A DNA stretch of 64,000 nucleotides from Symsagittifera roscoffensis (lineage: Eukaryota > Xenacoelomorpha > Acoela > Convolutidae): assembly GCF_963678635.1 (NCBI RefSeq), contig NC_087064.1:39653464-39717463 (forward strand), written 5' to 3'. Of this stretch, positions 44,471 through 58,140 are shown piece by piece (within the stretch, counting starts at the first letter, position 1; every line of letters begins with the position of its first letter). The notes beneath the pieces were generated by a model. It made no database searches. It was given only the letters and a program-made list of their open reading frames with translations, and was not told the DNA's origin. The translations under genes were made by a program, and so were the position numbers.

Positions 44471-45485
44471 TGAAACGCATAATAATACATGACTTAGGTC
44501 TTCCCAACCACATTCTGATGAAAGAAAATATAAAACTAATCGATTTTATCAGATTTTGATGGGCAAAGACTTAGGACATGCCTTTTTGAGCGTTTCAGGC
44601 CCTATTACAGACAACAATGCATGTCTTAGGTCTTAACCCACCATATTTTGATTTCAAAAAAAGGGTTTGAACTAATTAGTTTTATGATCAAAAACTATGG
44701 TGAAGAAACACCTAAGACATGCCTTTTTGTTTGTTTTAGGGCCTGAAAAGCGCGAAAATGCATGTCTTAGGTCTTCCTCCACCATATTTTGTAAGAAAAA
44801 TCAATAAGTTTAAAAATGTTTTTTTTTTGTCAGAATGTGGTGGAAGAAGACCTAGGACATGCCTTTTGTGCGTTTCAGGCCCTAATACGTACAAAATGCA
44901 TGTCTTAGGTCTTTACCCAATAAAATTTGATTTTGAAAAGACTTTTGAACTAGTTAGTTTTTTAATCAAAAATTATGGTGAAGAAAGACCTAAGACATTC
45001 CTTTTTGTATGTTTTAGGGCTTGAAACGCACAAAAATGCATGTCTCAGGTCTTTCCTTTCTCCACCATATTTTGATTTTAAAAAAAACAATTTCTCAACT
45101 AAATTGTTATTTTTTCTATCAAAAAAGGTGGGGGAGGACCTAGGACATGCACTTTTGAGCTTTTTAGGGACCAAAACGCACAAAAATGCATGTCATAGGT
45201 CTTCCCTCACCATAAATAGATTAGGAAACCGTTTAGTATATTTTTTACTTTTTTAAATCAAATTATGGTTGGGAAGACCTAAAATATGCTTTCTCGTGCG
45301 TTTCAGGCCCTAAAAAGCACAAAAAAAAGAATGTTTGGTGTTTTTTCCCGCCGTTTTTTTGATAATAAAGCCAATTATATCAAAAAACAGAATTTTTGAA
45401 CATGCATTTTTGAGCGTTTCAGGCCCTATTACGTACAAAAATGCATGTCTTATGTCTTTCCACACCATATTTTGATTTCAAAAAA
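43975..45485. repeat. Higher-order satellite unit H2, copy 1 (~1.51 kb)
   Basis: About 11 monomers, repeated in tandem from about 45486 with offsets of 1510-1513 bp (for example 'tatgtttttggtcctgaaac' at 44046 and 45556). Confidence 0.85.
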
Positions 45486-46990
45486 AAACAATTTTTAAAC
45501 AAATTGGTTTTATTAGCAAAAAATATGTTGGGGAAAGCCTAAGACATGCTTTTTTGTATGTTTTTGGTCCTGAAACGCAAAAAAATGCATGGCTTAGGTC
45601 TTCCCCCACCATATTTTGCTTTTAAAAAAAACTACAAACCAATTTGTTTTTTTTTCTCAAAAAAAGTGGGGGAGGACAAAGGGCATGCTTTTTTGTGCTT
45701 TTTGAGGCCTGAAACGCACAAAAATCCATGTTATATGTCTTCCCCCACCACAATTTGATAAAATCAATAAGTTTACAATTTCTTTTTTATCGGAATGTGG
45801 TGGGGAAGACCCAAGACATGCATTGTTGTGCGTGTCAGGCCCTAAAAAGCATGAAAGTGCATGTCCGGGAACCTTCCTCACCATGTTTGGACATTAAAAC
45901 CGACTAGTTCGAAAAAAAATATTTTTAAATCGAAATACGATGCATAAAACCTAGGACAAGCATTTTGTACGTATTAGGGCCTGAAACGCATAATAATACA
46001 TGACTTAGGTCTTCCCAACCACATTCTGATGAAAGAAAAAATTTAAAACTAATCGATTTTATCAGATTTTGATGGGCAAAGACTTAGGACATGCCTTTTT
46101 GAGCGTTTCAGGCCCTATTACAGACAAAAATGCATGTCTTAGGTCTTAACCCACCATATTTTGATTTCAAAAAAAGGGTTTGAACTAATTAGTTTTATGA
46201 TCAAAAACTATGGTGAAGAAACACCTAAGACATGCCTTTTTGTTTGTTTTAGGGCCTGAAAAGCGCAAAAATGCATGTCTTAGGTCTTCCCCCACCATAT
46301 TTTGTAAGAAAAATCAATAAGTTTAAAAATGTTTTTTTTTGTCAGAATGTGGTGGAAGAAGACCTAGGACATGCCTTTTGTGCGTTTCAGGCCCTAATAC
46401 GTACAAAAATGCATGTCTTAGGTCTTTACCCAATAAAATTTGATTTTGAAAAGACTTTTGAACTAGATAGTTTTTTAATCAAAAATTATGGTGAAGAAAG
46501 ACCTAAGACATTCCTTTTTGTATGTTTTAGGGCTTGAAACGCACAAAAATGCATGTCTCAGGTCTTTCTCCACCATATTTTAATTTTAAAAAAAAACAAT
46601 TTCTCAACTAAATTGTTATTTTTTCTATCAAAAATGGTGGGGGAGGAACTAGGACATGCACTTTTGAGCTTTTTTGGGACAAAACGCACAAAAATGCATG
46701 TCATAGGTCTTCCCTCACCATAAATTGATTAAGAAACCGTTTAGTATAATTTTTAGTTTTTTAAATCAAATTATGGTTGGGAAGACCTAAAATATGCTTT
46801 CTCGTGCTTTTCAGGCCCTAAAAAGCACAAAAAAAAGAATGTTCGGTGGTTTTTCTCGCCGTTTTTTGATAATAAAGCCAATTAAATCAAAAAACAGAAA
46901 TTTTGAACATGCATTTTTGAGCGTTTCAGGCCCTATTACGTACAAAAATGCATGTCTTATGTCTTTCCCCACCATATTTTGATTTCAAAA
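45486..46990. repeat. Higher-order satellite unit H2, copy 2
   Basis: Tandem copy of 43975-45485. The following monomers (46948-47200) recur in block C at 58675 and 60194. Confidence 0.85.
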
Positions 46991-47224
46991 ATGAAACAAT
47001 TTTTACACTAAATGGTTTTATTATCAAAAAATATGGTGGGGAAAGCCTAAGACATGCATTGTTGTATGTTTTAGGTCATGAAACGCACAATAATGCGTGT
47101 CTTGTGTCTTTCCCCACCAGATTTCGGTTTACAGAAGAAACAATTTATAAACTAATTTGTTTTTTCTTCTCAAAAAAGGTGGGGGAGGACAAAGAACATG
47201 CTTTGTTGTGCTTTTTAGGGCCTG

Positions 47225-49245
47225 AAATGCACAAAAATGCATGTCTTAGGTCTTACCCTACCACATTTTGATAAAGTCAGTTTACAAATTCTTTTTTATC
47301 AGAAGGTGGTGGGAAAAGACCTAAGACGTGCTTTTTTGTGCACTTCAGGCCCTAATACGCACAAAAAAGCGTGTCTTATGTCTTCTCCGCCATATTTTGA
47401 TTTAAAAAAAGCAATTAGTTTCTAAACTAGTGTAATTACTAAAATGTGGTAGAGGAAGAACTAAGACATTCTTGTTGTGCGTGTCAGGCCTGAAAAAGCC
47501 CGAAATTGCATGTCCGGGGTCCTTCCTCACCATGTTTTGACATTAGTTCAAAACTAATACTTTCAAAAAAATATTTTTGAATCGAAATATGGTGGATAAA
47601 ACCTAGGACATGCATTTTTTCCGTATTAGGGCCTGAATAGCACAAAAATACATCTCTTAGTTCTTCTCCACCACATTCGAATGAAAAAAAAAATTAAAAA
47701 AACTATTTGATTTTATCACAACATGGTGGGGGAAGACCTAGGACATGCCTTTTTGTGCGTTTCAGGCCCTAATACGTATAAAAATGCATGTCTTAGGTCT
47801 TTACTCACCATATTTTGATTTTCAAAAAAACTTTCGATCTAAATTGTTTTATTATCAAAAATATGGCGAAGAAAGACATAAAACATGCCTTTTTGTATGT
47901 TTTAGGGACTGAAACGCACAAAAATGCATGGCTTATGTCTTTCCCCACCTTTTTTTGATTTAAAGAAATAAAACAGTTTTTAAACAAATTTGTTTTATTA
48001 GCAAAAAATATGGTGGGGAAAGCCTAAGACATGCATTTTTGTATGTTTTAGGTCCTGAAACGCACGGAAATGCATTTCTTAGGTCTTCCCTCACCACATT
48101 TTGATAAAATCTGTTAGTTTTAAAATTTTTCTTTCATCAGATTGTGGTGGGGGAAGACTTAAGACATGCATTTTGTGCGTTGCAGGACCTAATACACACA
48201 AAAAACTGTGTTTTATGTCTTCCCCACCATATTTTGATAAAAACACCAATTAGTTTCTAAACTAGTCTAATCTTTAAAATGTGGCAGAGGAAGACCTAAG
48301 ACTTTCAAGTTTGTGCGTGTCAGGCCCTAAAAAGCACGAAAATGCATGTCCGGGAGCCTTCTTTACCATGTTTTGATATTAAAACTATTTAGTTCAAAAA
48401 ATTTTTTTAAATTGAAATACGGTGGATAAAACCTGGGACATGCATTTTGTCCGTATTAGGGCCTGAAACGCACAATTATACATGTCTTAGGTCTTCCCAA
48501 CCACATTCTGATGAAAAACAAATTTAAAACTAATCATTTTTATTAGAATTTGATGGGTGAAGACCTAGGACACGCCTTTTTGATCGTTTCAGGCCCTATT
48601 ACGTACAAAACACATGTCCTAGGTTTTATCCACCATATTTTGATTTTTTGAAAAAATATTGAACTAATTAGTTTTATTATCAAAAAATATGGTGAAGAAA
48701 CACCTAAGACATGCTTTTTTGAATGTTTTAGGGCCTGAAAAGCACGAAAATGCATGTCTCAGGTCTATACCCACCATAATTCGATTAAAAAAAACAATAT
48801 ATAAACAATTTTTTTTTCATCAAAAAAAGTGGAGGAGGAGCTAGGAAATGAATTTTTGTGCTTTTTAGGGCCTGAAACGCACAAAAATGCAAGTCTTAGG
48901 TCTCCTCCACCATATTTTGTAGAAAAAAAAATCAATAAGTTTTGAAATATTTTTTAAATCTGAATGTGGTGGAAAAAGATCTAGGACATGCCTTTTGTGC
49001 GTTTCAGGTTCTAATACGTACAAAAATGCATGTCTAAGGTCTTTACCCAACTTAATTTGATTTTCAAAAAAACTTTCGATCTAAATGGTTTTTTTATCAA
49101 AAATCTGGCGAAGAAAGACATAAAACATGCTTTTTTGTATGTTTTAGGGCCTGATACGAACAAAAATGCATGGCTTATGTCTTTCCCCGCCTTTTTTTGA
49201 TTTGAAAAAATAAAACAATTTTCAAACAAATTGGTTTTTTTTAGA
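47225..49245. repeat. Higher-order satellite unit H4, copy 1
   Basis: About 2 kb recurring at 61981-64000 with a constant offset of 14756-14757 bp and near identity. Confidence 0.85.
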
Positions 49246-52206
49246 AAAAAATATGATGGGGAAAGCCTAAGTCATGCATTTTTGTATGTTTCAGTTCCTG
49301 AAACGCACGCAAATGCATGTCTTAGGTCTTCCCCCACCAAATTTTGGTTTTACCAAAAAAAAAACTAATTTGTTTTTTTTTCTCAAAAAGGTGGGGGAGG
49401 ACAAAGGGCATGCTTTTTTTGGGGCTTTTTGAGGCCTGAAACGCACAAAAATGCTTTTTTTAGGTCTTCCCCCACCACATTTTGATGAAATCTATTAGTT
49501 TTAAGTTTTTTCTTTCATCAGAATGTGGTGGGGGAAGACCTAAGACATGCATTTTGTGCTTTTCAGGCCCTAATACACACGAAAAACTATGTTTTATGTC
49601 TTCCCCACCATATTTTGATAATAACACCAATTAGTTTCTAAACTAGTCTAATTTTTTAAAATATGGCAGAGGAAGACCTAACACATTCATATTTGTGCGT
49701 ATCAGGCCCTAAAAAGCACGAAAATGCATGTCCGGGAACCTTCTTCACCATATTTTGATATTAAAACCAATTAGTTCAAAAAAAAACTTTTAAATCGAAA
49801 TACGGTGGATAAAACTTAGGACATGCATTTTGTCCGTATTAGGGCCTGAAACGCATAATAATACATGTCTTAGATCTTCCCAACCACATTTTGATGAAAA
49901 AAAAAATTGAAACTAATCGATTTTATCAGAATTTGATGGGCGAAGACCTAGGACATGCCTTTTTGAGCGTTTCAGGCCCTATTACGTACAAAAACGCATG
50001 TCTTAAGTCTTAACCCACCATATTTTAGTTTTTTGAAAAAATATTGAACTAATTAGTTTTGTTATCAAAAAAATGGTGAATAAACACCTAGGACATGCCC
50101 TTTTGTATTTTTTAGGGCCTGAAAAGCACGAAAATGCATGTCTCAGGTCTTTACCCACCATAATTCGATTTAAGAAAAAAACAATTTTTAAACAATTTTT
50201 TTTTCATCAAAAAAAGTGGAGGAGGGCCTAGGAAATGCATTTTGGTGCGTTTTAGGGCCTGAGACGCACAAAAATGCATGTCATAGGTCTTACCCCACCA
50301 TATTTAGTAAAAAAAATCAATAAGTTTTAAAATATTTTTTTAATCTGAATGTGGTGGAAGAAGACCTAGGACATGCCCTTTTGTATGTTTTAGGGCCTGA
50401 AAAGCACGAAAATGCATGTCTCAGGTGTTTACCCACTATGATTCGATTTAAGAAAAAAAAATTTTTAAACAATTTTTTTTTCATCAAAAAAAGTGGAGGA
50501 GGGCCTAGGAAATGCATTTTGGTGGGTTTCAGGCCCTAATACGTACAAAAATGAATGTCTTAGGTCTTTACCAAACTTAATTTGATTTTTGAAAAAATTA
50601 GTTTTATTATCAAAAATATGGTAAAGAAAGACCTAAGATATTCCTTTGTGTATGTATAAGAGCTAGAAACGCACAAAAATGCAGGCTCAGGTCTTTCCCT
50701 ACCATATTTCGATTTAAAAAAAAACAATTTATAAACTAATTTATTTTTTATCAAAAAATGTGAAAGAGAACCCAGGACCTGCACTTTTGTGCTTTTTAGG
50801 GCCTAAAACGCACAAAAATGCATGTCCTAGGTCTTCCCTCACCATAAATTGATTAAGAAACCTTTGAGTTTATTTTTTATTTTTTAAAATCAAAATATGG
50901 TTGGAAAGACCTAAAATATGCTTTCTGGTGCGTTTTAGGCCCTAAAAAGCACAAAAATGAATGTCCGGGGTCTTTTACCGCCGTTTTTGATAGTAAAGCC
51001 AGTTAGTTCAAAAAACTAAATTTTAAATCAAAATATGGTGAGGTAAGACCAACGACAAGCATTTTCCTACGTATTAGGGCCTGAAACGCACAAAAATACA
51101 TGTCCTAGGTCTTTCTCCACCACATTCTGATGAAAGGAAAAACTTAAAAACTGATCGATTTTATCAAAATATGGTGGGGAAGACCTAACACATGCTTTTT
51201 TGTATGTTTTAGGGCCTGAAAAAAGAAAATGCATCTCTCAGTTCTTACCCTATCTTATTCCGATTTAAGAAAAATATACTTTATGAACTAATTGTTTTTT
51301 TATCAAAAAAAATGAGGGAGGACCTAGGACATGCACTTTTGTGCTTTTTAGGGTCGAAAAGCACAAAAATGCATGTCTTAGGTCTTCCCCCACCACATTT
51401 TGATAAAATCAATTAGTTTATAAATATTTTTTTTATCAGAATGTGGTGGGGGAAGACATAAGACATGCATTTTTGTGCGTTTTTGGCCCACATGCGCACA
51501 AAAAAGCATGTCTGATGTCTTTCCCACCATATTTTGATAAAAAACCAATGAGTTTCTAAACTAGTCTAATTACTAAAAGGTTGTAGAGGAAGACCTAAGA
51601 CATTCAAGATTTTGCTTGTCAGGTCCTAAAAAGCACGAAAGTGCATGCCGTAGGTCTTATCCCACCATATTTGGTGGAAAAAAAATGAAATACTTGGTTT
51701 TATTATAAAAATATGGTGAGGGAAGATCTAAGACATGCATTTGCATTTTTGTGCGTTTTTTGGCCTGAAGCGCTCGAACATGGATGTCTTCGGCCTTCCT
51801 CCAACACATTTTGATAATTAAACTAATTTAAAGACTATTGTCTTTTCATCAAAATATGGTGAGGAAAGACCTAACACATAAAATTTTGTTCGTTTTAGGG
51901 CTTGAAACTTACAAAAATGCTTGTCTTCGGTCTTCCCCCACCATATTTCGATAAAAAAAACCGTTTAGTTTGTTTTTTTGATTTTTTTAAAGTGGGGGAA
52001 GACCTAAATTAAGCTTTTCCGTTTGTTTTAGGCCCTTAAAATTACAAATATGCATGTCCGGGGTCCTTTCTCAACATTTTTGATGAAAAAAAAATTATTT
52101 AGTTCAAGAAAAAACTTTTGAAAACAAAACATGGTGGTGTGAAAATTATTAACATTTTTGTCTGTATTATGGCCTAAACGCATAAAACATTTGTCCTAGG
52201 TCTGAT

Positions 52207-54679
52207 TTTTGATTTGAAACCTTTAAATTGAAGGTACAGCTCTAAATCAAATTTTAGAAGGTGTGATAAACTAAATAGAAAGTGTGAGAAACTGAAGAGT
52301 TGTGATTGACTGTTTGTTTTAATGATTTTTCTGAGAAAATGAAACCAAAAAGTATACTTTATTTCAATGAAAGTCAAAATGATTGATGTCAATTTAATTT
52401 TTCTTTTATATCAGAAATTAAAGTTTGTTTTGTAGTTTTTGAATGTTTTTTTTTGTGATGTATTGGTTCTTAAAGGTGCTTTTCTTATTTGTTTTTTTTT
52501 TTTGTAGCTATGTTCGTTGGTTGTTTTAATGTTTTTGAATTGTATTTTCTTTCAGTTATAATTTTTTGTGGTTTTTTGACAAAGAAGATTCCAAAACAAG
52601 ATATGATTGGGTTTATTTAAAATTTTGTTGTGTTACATTGAATTAATAGAATGGAAAGATAGTTAAATTTCTCATTAAATCTTCAAATTTGTGTTCTTCA
52701 TATTTCCATAGTTCTTCAAAATCCATGTCTTAGTTTTATTGATATACAATTCAGAATTATATTTAGAGATCTTGATTGAAAATTTGGGCTTTTCGAGCTT
52801 TTTAAAAAAGCTGTTATTTTCCATATCTTTTCTTCAGGCGGAGGCATTTTGAATGTTGGATGCTGATATATGTTATTCGTGTTGTCGTTATTTCGACAAC
52901 AAGCTGATTATAATTTATATCAGTTGTTCGATTTGAGTTTGAGTCGCCGGGGTTGCTTTCGGAATGTTTTATTGGTAGTGGTAGGAATGAACAGAGAATC
53001 CATATTCATGCTGAACTCTTACGTTTTTATACTTATTTAGTTTTCGGTAAGTCTTTCGTCGTTAGTGCTCTCAGAGTGAGTGTGGTTTGATTGAAGATCT
53101 GAAGTTTCGTTGTTCTCAATCCCTGGTGGGTCAGAGTTTGCTTCATATATAGATTTTATTTGATTGCTTGTAGCTGATGTTTTGGGGAGCTACTTCTATA
53201 ACTCTGGTGTTGCCTATTTGGTAATTGAGAAAAATTTCAACTTGGTGACAAGTATTAATTTCTAATTGTTCTATTTTGATAGTTTTTGTGTCTACTCATG
53301 TATTTATTTGGAGAATGTCTACGAGTTCACGAAAAACTATATTTGACTCGAGACTTGATGATTGTTGAGATAATTCTTTCTTTTTTGCTATTTTTCTTAA
53401 TTAGGAAATTAAGGTCATCATTAGTATTTCTCAAATTTTTTTTTGTAATTCTGTAAATTCAGAGAATATGCTTTTCAGACCAAAGTTTCTATTCTTACAG
53501 CAAGTTGTTTTTTTTTCATTCGGGAGTCTACGAATTTTGATGCTGTTTATTTCTTCCAAACAATTTGAAATCATTTTAAAATTTTATATCCCGAAACGTT
53601 TCCAATCTGATTTGATTTCTATTGGCAGAACTAAAAACCTTTTTTGGCTTCGCTTCACCAATGAGTGTGGCTTGTTTTATTTTTGTATATCTGTGAGTCA
53701 AATTTGATGAAGGTGTTTATTCATAGGTTCGGAGCCCATGATTAAAAAAAATTGGCTGTAACACCGTTTGAATAGTCTTCGACTGAATATTCAAAATCTG
53801 TTCCTGTGAAAACTGTTAGTAGTTTGCTTAATGTGATGGATGATCCAACCAAAAGGTATAGATTCGTCATCACTTGAAGTGATTCTGCTGTATTAGATAT
53901 CTGAGTAGCTTTTTCAATTCGACTTCAACTATTTTCTTGTTGGAAGTAATATGGTAATGGGATTTCATTCTTCATTGTTTCTGGTTGGTAACTTTGACTA
54001 TGTACTGGGTATCGTGTCTGCAAGTTATAACTCGGTTGAGGTAATTTTAGTTTCATAAGAGAATTAGATTTTGTTGAGTTTCATGTTTAAGTTTTGTGTT
54101 GATAATAAAAAATTTGTTTTGATGAACTTTTGATGAAAATTTGTGACGTTCAAATTTATCTAATTGAAAATTTTTTATATGGTTAGTTCTTGTTAATTTA
54201 TTATTGTTCCTCTGAATAGAATGATAATCTTGTTTTTGTTGATTTCGGTGAAAATCGTTTTCATCTTCTGAGAAATTTGGTTGATTTCTGATGAACTATC
54301 CATTAAGTGAGTAGTTTTGATATAACGAAAAATGGACAATTTTAAGTGCAATCTGCTTGAGTGTTTCTTTAATTGTGGAATTTTACTGATTGTGTATTTG
54401 AATTCTTGTTAAGAGCGGTCGTGATATTGGTTGACTAATAATAGTATTTGTAAAAAAAACCTGAGTTGTGAGTTTCAAAACTTGTTCCACTTCTTTATTT
54501 TGGTTTATCAAAAAAATATATTTCTTGTTTATTCGCCTATGTGTTTTATAAACCATTTGTGGATAGTTGAGGAAAATTACTGGTTTAAGTTTTCTTTAAA
54601 GGCTGTTTGTGGGAACACAAAGTCGATTTTTGTGTGGTGTTGTAATTGTTGATCAAGTGTTGTAAGTGTATGGATGATT
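52207..54679. mobile_element. Non-satellite interruption holding a decayed retrotransposon
   Basis: About 2.5 kb without satellite monomers, strongly T-rich on the plus strand. Translating the minus strand shows Gag-like coding sequence (next entry). I see no long terminal repeats and no reverse transcriptase or integrase segment, so only a piece of the element is present or the ends have decayed. Confidence 0.6.
52650..54360 (-). pseudogene. Decayed retrotransposon Gag-like protein
   Basis: The minus strand reads, from high to low coordinate: an N/Q/H-rich region near 54120-54300 (ENDFHRNQQKQDYHSIQRNN); a 102-codon frame at 54050-53742 with one TGA (LPQPSYNLQTRYPVHSQSY, then KLLTVFTGTDFEYSVEDY); a degraded middle; then KKELSQQSSSLESNIVFREL near 53370-53310, VEIFLNYQIGNTRVIEVAP near 53240-53185, and a polar stretch DPPGIENNETSDLQSNHT near 53140-53085. 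The order of an N-rich start, capsid-like helices and a 'FR.LVD'-type helix resembles Gag of LTR retrotransposons. There is no CCHC zinc knuckle that I can find. Frameshifts and stops rule out function. Confidence 0.5.
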
Positions 54680-54683
54680 AGGT

Positions 54684-57600
54684 CTTAGGTCTTTCCCCAC
54701 CACATTCTGATTAAAAAATATTGATTTTATCAAAAATTGGTGGTAGAAGAACTAAGACATGCATTCTTGTGCGTTTCAGGCCCAAATACGTACAAAAATG
54801 CATGCCTTAGGTCTTTCCCCACCATATTTTGATTTAAAAAAAAAACACTTTTTAAAATAATTGGTTTTATTATCACAAAATATGATGGGGAAAGACTAAG
54901 ACATGCATTTTTGTATGTTTTAGGTCCTGAAACGCAAGAAAAAGCATGTCTTAGGTCTTACCCCACCTTATTTTGGTTTAAAAAAAAACAATTTACAAAC
55001 TAATTTGTTTTTTCTTTTCAAGAAAGGTGCGGTAGGGCAAAGGACATGCTTTTTTGTGCTTTTTAGGGCCTGAAACGCACAAAAATGCATGTATTAGGTC
55101 TTCCCCCACCACATTTTGATACAATCAATTAGTATTAAAATTCTTTTCAATCAGAAGGTGGTGGGAGAATACCTAAGACGTGCATTTTTGTGCGTTTCAG
55201 GCCCTAATACGCAAAAAAAAGCGTGTCTTATGTCTTTTCCACGATATTTTGTTTAAAAAAACAATTAGTTTCTAAACTAGTCAAATTACTAAAGTGTGGT
55301 AGAGGAAGACTAAAACTTTCATGTTCGTGCGTGTCAGGCCCTAAAAAGCACGAAAATGCATTTCCGGAATCCTTCCTCACCATGCTTTGATATTAAAACC
55401 AATTAGTTCAAAAAAATACTTTTAAATCGAAATAAGGTGGATAAAACTTGGGGCATGAATTTTTTTGCGTTTTAGGCCCTAAAAAGCACAGAAGTGCATG
55501 TCGTAGGACCTCCCTCACCTTTTTTCGATTAAAAAAAAACTAGTTCATAAAATTTTTTTTAAAAACAAAATATGGTGGGGAAAGAACTAAGACTTGTCTT
55601 TTTGTATGTTTTAGGGCCTGAAAAGCAGTAAATGCTTGTCTCAGGTCTTTCCCCACCATATTTCGATTTTGAAAAAAAAGTTCTATGAACTAGTTTGTTT
55701 TTTTTTATCAAAAAAATGTGAGGGAGGACCTAGGACATGCACTTCTGTGCTTTTTAGGGCCTCAAAAGCTCAAAAATGCATGTTCTAGGTCTTCCCTCAC
55801 CATAAATTGATTAAAAAACCTTTTAGCTTATTTTTTAGTTTTTTAAATCAAAATATGGTTTGGAAGACCGAAGATATGCTTTCTCGTGCGTTTTAGACCT
55901 TAAAAAGCACAAAAAAGAATATCCGGGGTCTTTTTCCGCTGTTTTGATAAAAAAACCAATTAATTCAAAAAACAAAATTTTAAATCAAAATATTGTGGGG
56001 TAAGACCTAAAACATGCATTTTTGTGCGTATTAGGGCCTGAAACGCAAAAAAAAATACATGTCTTAGGTCTTTCCCCACCACATTCTGATTTTAAAAAAG
56101 ATTTTTTAAGCTAACTGATTTTATTAAAAATTGGCGAGGGAAGAACTAAGACATGCATTTTTGTGCGTTTCAGGCCCTAAAACGTACAAAAATGCATGTC
56201 TCAGGTCTTTCCCCACCGTTTTTTGATTTAAAAAAAAAAACAATTTTTAAACTAATTGGTTTTATTATCAAAAAATATGGTTGGGAAAGCCTAAGACATG
56301 CATTTTTGTATGTTATAGGTCCTGAAACGCACAAAAATGCATGTCCTAGGTCTTACCCACCATATTTCGGTTCTAAAAAAAAACAATTTATAAACTAATT
56401 TGTTTTTTTTTCTCAAGAAAGGTGCAGTAGTGCAAAAGACATGCTTTTTTGGGCTTTTTAGGGCCTGAAACGCACAAAAAAGCTTGTCTTAGGTCTTCTC
56501 CCACCCCATTTTGACAAAAATCAGTTAGTTTTACAAATTCTTTTTTATCAGAAGGTGGTGGGGAAGACCTAAGACGTGCATTTTTGTGCGTTTCAGGCCC
56601 TAATACGCAGGAAAAAGCGTGTCTTATGTCTTTTCCACGATATTTTGATAAAAAAAATATTAGTTTCTAATTTAGTCTAATTACTAAAATGTGGTAGAGG
56701 AAGACCTATGACATTCTTGTTCGTTCGTGTCAGGCCTCAAAAAGCCCGAAAATGCATGTCCGGGGTCTCTGCTCACCATGTTTTGATATTAGTTCAAAAA
56801 CCAATTGCTCAAAAAACATTTTTGAATCAAAATATGGTGGATAAACCTAGAACATGCATTTTGTCCGTATTAGGGCCTGAATAGCACGAAAATACATGTC
56901 TTAGTTCTTCTCCACCACATTCGGATGAAAGAAAAAAATTAAAAACTAAATAATTTTATCACAATATGGTGGGGGAAGACCTAGGACATGCCTTTTTGTC
57001 CCTTTCAGGCCCTAATAGAAATAAAAATGCATGTCTTAGGTCTCTATCTATCTTATTTTAATTTTCAAAGAAACTTTCGATCTAATTGGTTTTATAATAA
57101 AAAAATATGGTGAAGAAAGACATAAAACATGCTTTTTTGTATGTTTATGGCCTGAAATACACAAAAATGCATGTCTTAGGTCTTTCCCAACCATTTTTGA
57201 TTTAAAAAAAAATAAAACAATTTTTAAACAAATTGGTTTTATTAGCAAAAAATATGGTGGGGAAAGCCTAAGACATGCTTTTTTGTATGTTTTTGGTCCT
57301 GAAACGCAAAAAAATGCATGGCTTAGGTCTTCCCCCACCATATTTCGCTTTTAAAAAAACTACAAACCAATTTGTTTTTTTTTCTCAAACAAAGTGGGGG
57401 AGGACAAAGGACATGCTTTTTTGTGCTTTTTGAGGCCTGAAACGCACAAAAATCCATGTTATATGTCTTCCCCCACCACAATTTGATAAAATCAATAAGT
57501 TTACAATTTCTTTTTTATCGGAATGTGGTGGGGAAGACCTAAGACATGCATTGTTGTGCGTGTCAGGCCCTAAAAAGCACGAAAGTGCATGTCCGGGAAC

Positions 57601-57720
57601 CTTCCTCACCATGTTTGGACATTAAAACCGACTAGTTCGAAAAAAAAAATTTTAAATCGAAATACGATGCATAAAACCTAGGACAAGCATTTTGTACGTA
57701 TTAGGGCCTGAAACGCATAA
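54684..57720. repeat. Higher-order satellite unit H1, copy 3
   Basis: Copy of 38381-41438 at offset about 16300 bp, beyond the retrotransposon-like interruption. At its right end it continues with monomers like those after copy 2 (44478) rather than copy 1. Confidence 0.9.
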
Positions 57721-58140
57721 TAATACATGACTTAGGTCTTCCCAACCACATTCTGATGAAAGAAAATATAAAACTAATCGATTTTATCAGATTTTGATGG
57801 GCAAAGACTTAGGACATGCCTTTTTGAGCGTTTCAGGCCCTATTACAGACAAAAATGCATGTCTTAGGTCTTAACCCACCATATTTTGATTTCAAAAAAA
57901 GGGTTTGAACTAATTAGTTTTATGATCAAAAACTATGGTGAAGAAACACCTAAGGCATGCCTTTTTGTTTGTTTTAGGGCCTGAAAAGCGCAAAAATGCA
58001 TGTCTTAGGTCTTCCCCCACCATATTTTGTAAGAAAAATCAATAAGTTTAAAAATGTTTTTTTTTTGTCAGAATGTGGTGGAAGAAGACCTAGGACATGC
58101 CTTTTGTGCGTTTCAGGCCCTAATACGTACAAAAATGCAT

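Larger units (their letters stand above)
35160..52206. repeat. Palindromic ~138-bp satellite, block B
   Basis: About 17 kb of the same monomer as block A, roughly 120 units. Spacing of the short-palindrome centres between 40022 and 40999 is 133-147 bp. The first 4 kb are the source or sister of block A. Internal duplications of 3.06 and 1.5 kb are listed separately. The last monomers before 52206 are strongly diverged, as at an array edge. Confidence 0.95.
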
